Program-made: the position numbers and the translations under genes | Notes under the pieces: generated by a model | What the model was told of the DNA's origin: nothing | Database searches by the model: none | What the model saw: only the letters and a program-made list of their open reading frames with translations | Part shown: positions 58,709 through 64,000 of the stretch, piece after piece | Position numbering within the stretch: position 1 is the first letter of the stretch | Layout of the letters: each line of letters opens with the position of its first letter | From: Piezodorus guildinii | Lineage: Eukaryota > Arthropoda > Insecta > Hemiptera > Pentatomidae | Assembly: GCA_023052935.1 (NCBI GenBank) | Contig: CM041295.1 | Coordinates: 109,618,711-109,682,710 of the forward strand | Direction: 5' to 3' | Length of the DNA stretch: 64,000 bases

Positions 58709-59878
58709 TTATAATAATAATAATAAATAAATTCTTTATTATCCTGGGACAAGTCCCTTTAGAATAACATTGATATAATATATATAAATTGGGCTTCAGA
58801 GTCTTAGAGTAATTAATTATTTATTAACAAGTAAACTAAAACTAATCGAAAACAGGCATAGGCAAATATAAGAAAATAAAATAAAATAGAGTCTTATTTA
58901 CAATTTTGTTGTGATTAATGGTGAAATGTGATGGATGGTCATGAGATGAAGGAATAAGCGTGATTTGAATGTAGGAAGAGAGTTGGAGCGACGAATAGAA
59001 AGAGGAATAGAATTCCATAGGATTGAGGATCGGATAAGAAACGATCTGTCAAAATGTGTAGATTGGTGGGTCGTTGTATATAAATCTGAAGGCCTAGAAC
59101 GTGTTTAGCGGGAAGAGACAGTATATTTGAATAGTTGGACTGGATAACTTGGTAAAGGAATGATGCAAGGAAACACTTGTGACGATTGGAAGCGTAAAGC
59201 CACCTCATCTCGCTATAAAATTCGGAGATGGAGGTGTACCTCGAGACCCCGAAGATAAATCGAACAAAGCAATTATTTAGGCGTTTTATTTTTTACTTCG
59301 AGGTCCCCAGAAACACAACCGTATACAGTACAGCTGTAGTCGAAGTGGGGGAATATTAGAGAGGTAACGAGGAGCTTCCGCGTTTCATACGGGATTAAGT
59401 GACGAAGGGAATTCAGTCGCTTTAAGGTGGAAAAAGTGCGGCGGGAAATTTCGGAAATATGGTTCTTGAAAGAGAGGGTTTGATCAAAGGTTACTCCCAG
59501 ATTCCTGACGGTCGGGTATAACTATATAGGTTTACCATTTAGGAAGAGGGTCGGGACATATGTGGAACAGTTTTCAAGAACTGATGGGATCCTATTACAA
59601 TGGCTTTTGTTTTTTTATCATTTAGTTTCTGCTTATTGACTACAAACCGGTGACTTATTCGATCAAAATCCTCTTGTAGTCTTTTTGTTGCTGGTAATAG
59701 GTCGGAAGGTGGAAAGGAAAGGTAAATATGGAAATCGTCTGCATAGAGGTGATTAAGTACTGAACCGACTGGAGTTGTCCCAGGGATAGCCCAAGGCGTA
59801 AAGGGGAGGCCTGTGTTAAGTCTCGTCTCGGGGGCTTCGGCCTGGGCGGTAAACGCTAGCTGAATTTGCGAAGGCAAT
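58709..59878 (-). mobile_element. CR1/L2-like retrotransposon fragment
   Basis: Minus-strand copy with its 3' end at 58709 (TAA-type microsatellite tail) and the TTCTTTATTATCCTGGGACA block shared with 11632-11800. The reverse transcriptase is seen at 59539-59877: LNHLYADDFHIYLSF (catalytic YADD), then KKTKAIVIGS. Further C-terminal pieces lie in 58939-59208. It is frameshifted and 5'-truncated at the start of the neighbouring MITE. Confidence 0.8.
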
Positions 59879-60133
59879 AATCGAGACGTTGAGTTCCAAA
59901 AGGTACTATATCAATTCTAGGAAGTTTTACAAGAAGCGCAATTATTAATTATATCTCTCATTACTATATTATTAAACCAAATTATTGGATGATATTCGCA
60001 TTAAAATCTCGATTTTTTTAAAAATTTATATTAATAACATTATTTCAAAGTTATAAGATGAAATGTTTTATTATGATTAGGAACGATAATTGTTTTTTAA
60101 TAGTAATAAGTAATAAGTAATTTTCGAAAATTA
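59879..60133. mobile_element. MITE copy 3, left part
   Basis: It begins AATCGAGACGTTGAGTTCC and follows MITE copy 1 closely, then is interrupted by a minus-strand retroelement tail after AAAATTA (60127-60133), which recurs at 60988-60994. Confidence 0.75.
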
Positions 60134-60147
60134 TATATATATATATA

Positions 60148-60181
<34 letters not shown>

Positions 60182-60987
60182 AAACTTCTTTATTTAAATC
60201 TAACAATACTTAAATAATATAACACAATTTTTTATAAAGAAACAGTAACACAGTATACAGTATTAAGCAGTAATTGATTAAGCTAAAAAGCTATAAGGAA
60301 TACATATACTTATATACAAGATATAAAATTAAGGCCTGAAAATACAAAATTGAATAAAATAAAAAAAACAATTATAAGAAACAGTAAAACAGTACACAGT
60401 AATTGACTAAACCAAAAGCAATAAAGAATGCAAATTCATATTTACAAGATATAAAATTAAGGCAAGTACATACAAGATTTAATTACACAATAAGCAATTA
60501 TAAAGAAACATTACATAGCACACAATGAGAAACATTAATTGACAAAATCAAAGGCAATAAAGAATACACATAATTGTATACAGGATAAATATCAGAATGA
60601 GTGACGTAGGCTGGCATTGAGGACATGTTTATAGCGATGAGTAATTTGAATTCAATAATTCAGCAATTTTTTTTTTCACTAAGGAATTTCACCCATCTTT
60701 TAACATTGTAGTAATAATTTGAATACTTTTGGAGGATTTGTGTGAGAAAATTGAAAATTTGGATGAATATTATTGTAAACAGTAGCAATGAAATAACAAA
60801 TCTGGTGTGTCGTCCAGGTATGTTTTGGTCTTGGCACAACTAAGCTATAGTAATTTTTCAGTCTATCTAGTAATCTTCCCGACTAAAATACAGCTCCTTC
60901 ATAATTGAGACCATGCATCATTTTTTTGCAGACATTACATTAAGGTCCGAGAATATATTAATTGATGGGGGTCTTTTATTGATACTC
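60134..60987 (-). mobile_element. Minus-strand retroelement 3' end inserted in MITE copy 3
   Basis: Alternating AT and then a poly-T run at 60165-60180 is followed by TTCTTTATTT (AATAAA on the minus strand). This gives the look of a poly-A-tailed 3' end. Three diverged ~110-bp units containing TACAAGATATAAAATTAAGGC repeat at 60310, 60450 and 60570. No protein is recognised. Confidence 0.55.
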
Positions 60988-61112
60988 AAAATTAATTGCA
61001 TTTCTAAATCGCGTGTTTAAAGGACTTGAGTGCTCATTAGATAAAATAAAATAGAATACTTAGGTAAATTATGAGAACAAAAATATGTCAAAATTTAATT
61101 TCGTAAAAAACT
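60988..61112. mobile_element. MITE copy 3, right part
   Basis: It continues the MITE body (GCATTTCTAAATCGCGT onward) to TTCGTAAAAAAC. The terminal inverted repeat itself is missing. Confidence 0.7.
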
Positions 61113-61869
61113 TCTTATTAAGTAGTAGCGGCATGGAACCTTCGAGTTGCCTAAGCCTATTATAATTATTTCAAATTAAGAGAGGATTTTTAAGTTATGC
61201 TAAAAGACTTGAATTTATTAATTGCCTCAGCTGAGAAGCACTAGTAGTCCTACAAACCATTAAGTAAAGTAAGGAGCATTTATTCTGCTCAACCATGAAA
61301 GGGTTATATATTGCTCTTGGTTATGATGTTTTTTTGGAATATCTTAGTAGGTTAGCAGATGTGATCATACAACGTTTATGTTTGCAATTAAAGAGAAAAA
61401 GAAAGTCAATGTTGTACAATTTAAGTCGAAAAAAGAAACTTTTAAGTGGAAAACTTAATATTGAAGTGTTCCCGGACTCCATTATAGGCGAATTTAAAAC
61501 TCTTCGAGTTATTGCTTAGATTGATTCAATAATTAGGTCTTAATTGATTTGAATATTTTCCCTAAATAAATTATGCCTTCATTTTCCAAAGAAGCCAGTT
61601 TCCGGAATAAAATTGGGTCGAGTACTGAGTCACTTACAAATTAGTCTATTAAAATGTTTTTTATGTTTACTCTGCCAGAAAGTTATTTATTTATTTAAAA
61701 AAGAATTGTTTAAATTAAAAACTTTCTTAACTATTTTCAACAAGAAATCATTGATGTTTTTTTTTTTTTTTTTTATCTTTCTTGTGTAGTGTACATCCTT
61801 AAGAAAAAAAAGTAAGTAGCGCGCAACACACGACTTTCACAAACCTCCCTTGTTAAAATCTATTTGAAC
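61113..61869. other. No supported gene; dispersed-repeat end
   Basis: The 74-codon ORF at 61295-61519 has no recognisable motif. The sequence at 61817-61860 is the GCGCAACACACGACTTTCAC end of the dispersed repeat. Confidence 0.45.
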
Positions 61870-62150
61870 GGGTTCACCTATGGCTATCCTGACACCCTTC
61901 CACGCCCAAGGTCGTGGGTTCAAACCCGGCTGATGAACCTAGGATTTTTTTAATTTAATAAAAAAATCCTTTGTGATTCTGTCCTTCGGAGGGGACGTGA
62001 AATCATTTGGACCAAGCTTGTGCTCGTTAATGAGCCCTATCCTATTCAAACATGGAAGTGCAAAAATTAGGACTCCTACTGCATCGTCCGAATTGCCACT
62101 GTAGCTTAAAGTGGCGTTAAATGGATACAAAATTGAATTTAAGAACTGTT
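61870..62150 (+). mobile_element. tRNA-derived SINE
   Basis: Box B is GGGTTCAAACCCG at 61918-61930. The region upstream is a weak box A. The body includes TGTCCTTCGGAGGGGACGTG and a conserved-looking GCTTAAAGTGGCGTTAAATG near the end. It lies on the plus strand. Confidence 0.65.
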
Positions 62151-62311
62151 AAGTAAAGTACAAAGATACAATTATTTATATCAATTGAAAAATTGATTTA
62201 AAATTAGATATTAAAACAAAAAAACTAATATCTACAACAATTATTTATAGAAAGAAAGTAATTAGACCTTGAAAAAAATATCTGCAGTTTTTTTTCTTTT
62301 AGTTAGATACT

Positions 62312-62871
62312 CCGCACACAAGACTGAAACGACAAGAAACTGCCCAACGCTTTCGCTTACTTCAACACTTACTGGACAGACGCTCTAACCTTCCACTTAA
62401 CTACAAAAGGCTCATATATATTACCATCATAAAGTCTATCTGGACGTACGGAGTTGAGCTTTGATGCTCTACTAAACCATCAAATTCTTCCCGTATTCAA
62501 TCCCTACAATCCAAAATCCTTCGAAAAATCCTCAATGCTCCTTATTTTGTCACCAAAAAACTCATCCATAAAGACCTTAATGTCCCATAGGTTGCTCATT
62601 TGGCCCGTACGAGGTATCATTCCTTCCATGACAAACTCCACTCCCACATTAACCCACTAGTTTCAATCCTAGCTTCCTCTACCATTCCTGACAATCCTCC
62701 GAGGCGTCTGAAAAGAAGATGGCCTCGAGACCTTCTAGTGTAGATTACCTAGTGGAGTGTTGCCAATGTGCATATTCTCTTCATGTCTTTTCATGTATAT
62801 TATGAGCCAATTTACTAGATGTATTTACTAATACAGTTGTAAATTTCAATAAATTAATAAATAAAAAAAAA
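62312..62871 (+). mobile_element. Short Jockey-type 3' end with an 11-bp target-site duplication
   Basis: AGTTAGATACT flanks both sides (62301-62311 and 62872-62882). The insert carries the last ~150 codons of the reverse transcriptase (RLKRQETAQRFRLLQHLLD at the start, RRLKRRWPRDLLV near 62742) with stop codons, then the 3' untranslated region and an A-rich tail. Confidence 0.9.
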
Positions 62872-63434
62872 AGTTAGATACTATTGTACATTCTCATATT
62901 TAACCATTTACCGTTATTGCTAAAAACGAGTAATGATTATATCGAATAAAACAAAATTATTGGTACCGGGGCAGTAATTTTCATAATTCGGCATTTAAGC
63001 CCTGACAGACTATTTCAATGAGAATAAAGTATTAACTTATCAAAGTTAATTAACATTTTTAGTGCAAAATAATAGGCCTCCTTTAATATGAAAGCGCTTT
63101 TTTTGGAGGGTAGCGCCTTCATAGTGGGCTCTTTAGAGCACAGAGATTGGAAAAGAGGGGTTAGATTTTAACTTATTGAAGAGGCATGTTAATATTCAGA
63201 TTTCTTTGCCAATCAAACATTCAACAAAATTATTATTACTAAGAGAAGTTAGTTCAGGGCGCAGTCAAAAGAACACACAATTAAGATATAAACTTAATAA
63301 ACTAGTGCTGACGTTTCGGCCTAAATTATAAGCCTTCTTCAGGTCGCTTTTGAAGGAGAGCTTCAGAAAAATGAAGCAATAATCGATGAAATCGCCATCT
63401 GTAAGCCGAAGTTTATGTTGTTAATATTTTAAAC
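62872..63434. other. No gene; repeat fragments
   Basis: It includes a dispersed-repeat fragment (62985-63040) and the paired motif GACGTTTCGGCCTAAATTAT / GCCTTCTTCAGG at 63311-63345, of an unidentified repeat. Confidence 0.45.
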
Positions 63435-63837
63435 AATTGAGATGTTGATTTCCAAAAGGTACTATATCCATTCTAGGAAATTTTACAGGAAGCGCGAAAA
63501 TCTCTCATTACTATATTATTAAATCAGCTAATTTTGGTCTTTTTGCCTTAAAATTTAGAATTATTTTTTTACTATAATAATAACATCATATTAAAGTTAT
63601 GAAAAGTTTTTTTTAGAATGATTTGGAACGAAAATAAATGCGTAATTAGTACTTTTAGAAAATGACCGCATTTCTCAATCGCGTTTTTTAAGGACTTATT
63701 AAGGTTTAAGGAGAATTCATTAAATAACATCAAATAGAATATTTATATAAATCTAAATGATGAGAATACAAATATGTAAAAAAATCAATTTCGTAAAAAA
63801 TGTCCTGTAGTACCTTTTGGAAATCAACGTCTCAATT
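63435..63837. mobile_element. MITE copy 2
   Basis: A 403-bp element with ends AATTGAGATGTTGATTTCC and GGAAATCAACGTCTCAATT. It is nearly the same throughout as copy 1 at 7049-7439, with a few small insertions. Confidence 0.85.
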
Positions 63838-64000
63838 CTTCCTCCTCATGTGACTGAAATCCAACTTTGGAAAGAAACGTTTTTTAAAATAAGGCGTTAA
63901 AGTAAAAACTTGACGATCGAACAGCGCCTTCGAATATTTTACTAAAGAGAAAAGGTTGAAATGTTCAAAAAAATTGATGAGAATATGTGGAAAGCTAGGT
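63838..64000. other. No recognisable feature
   Basis: Short AT-rich end of the window. Confidence 0.5.

Overview
This is an AT-rich, repeat-dominated stretch of an animal genome, probably an arthropod. The grounds are Jockey-, CR1/L2- and RTE-type retrotransposons, tRNA-derived SINEs, MITEs and Polinton/Maverick genes that resemble invertebrate ones. I found no host protein-coding gene that I can support. Every coding signal belongs to a mobile element, and most are broken.

The centrepieces are two near-perfect giant palindromes, each a complete Polinton-like insertion with its own 6-bp target-site duplication (TSD). Palindrome 1 (11801-25941, TSD TACATA) carries one gene per arm, a protein-primed-type family B DNA polymerase with N-terminal zinc fingers, on two divergent mirrored copies. 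Palindrome 2 (41382-55190, TSD ATAACT) carries in each arm, from centre outward, a protein of unknown function, a retrovirus-like integrase with a chromodomain, an adenovirus-type cysteine protease and a capsid-like (double jelly-roll type) protein. The two share the same terminal sequence and the same outer ~2.5-3 kb, including two noncoding blocks that are almost identical while the DNA around them has drifted. Their gene sets do not overlap. Put together, one arm of each would make an ordinary ~14 kb Polinton, so each palindrome looks like one half of such an element mirrored on itself. They may be defective, snap-back genomes or a split (two-segment) system. The polymerase and capsid genes carry in-frame stop codons present in both arms, and the polymerase has an Asn where the first catalytic Asp of motif C is expected, so these copies probably moved using proteins supplied in trans.

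Layout: 1-3542, a Jockey-type retrotransposon on the minus strand that runs off the window. 3543-7048, AT-rich DNA with a SINE. 7049-11631, a MITE and several copies of a dispersed repeat bounded by a 12-bp inverted repeat. 11632-26823, a truncated CR1/L2-like retrotransposon split by palindrome 1, itself inserted in a copy of the dispersed repeat that resumes at 26824. 28739-29885, a 5'-truncated Jockey copy with a 12-bp TSD. 30743-33085, another dispersed-repeat copy and a decayed RTE-type reverse transcriptase. 33086-40566, SINEs and simple repeats. 40567-55262, a Jockey-type fragment split by palindrome 2. 55263-64000, a possible solo LTR, two short Jockey 3' ends with TSDs, older retrotransposon debris, two MITE copies and a SINE.

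Both Polinton-like palindromes are thus nested inside older non-LTR retrotransposons, giving a readable order of insertion.
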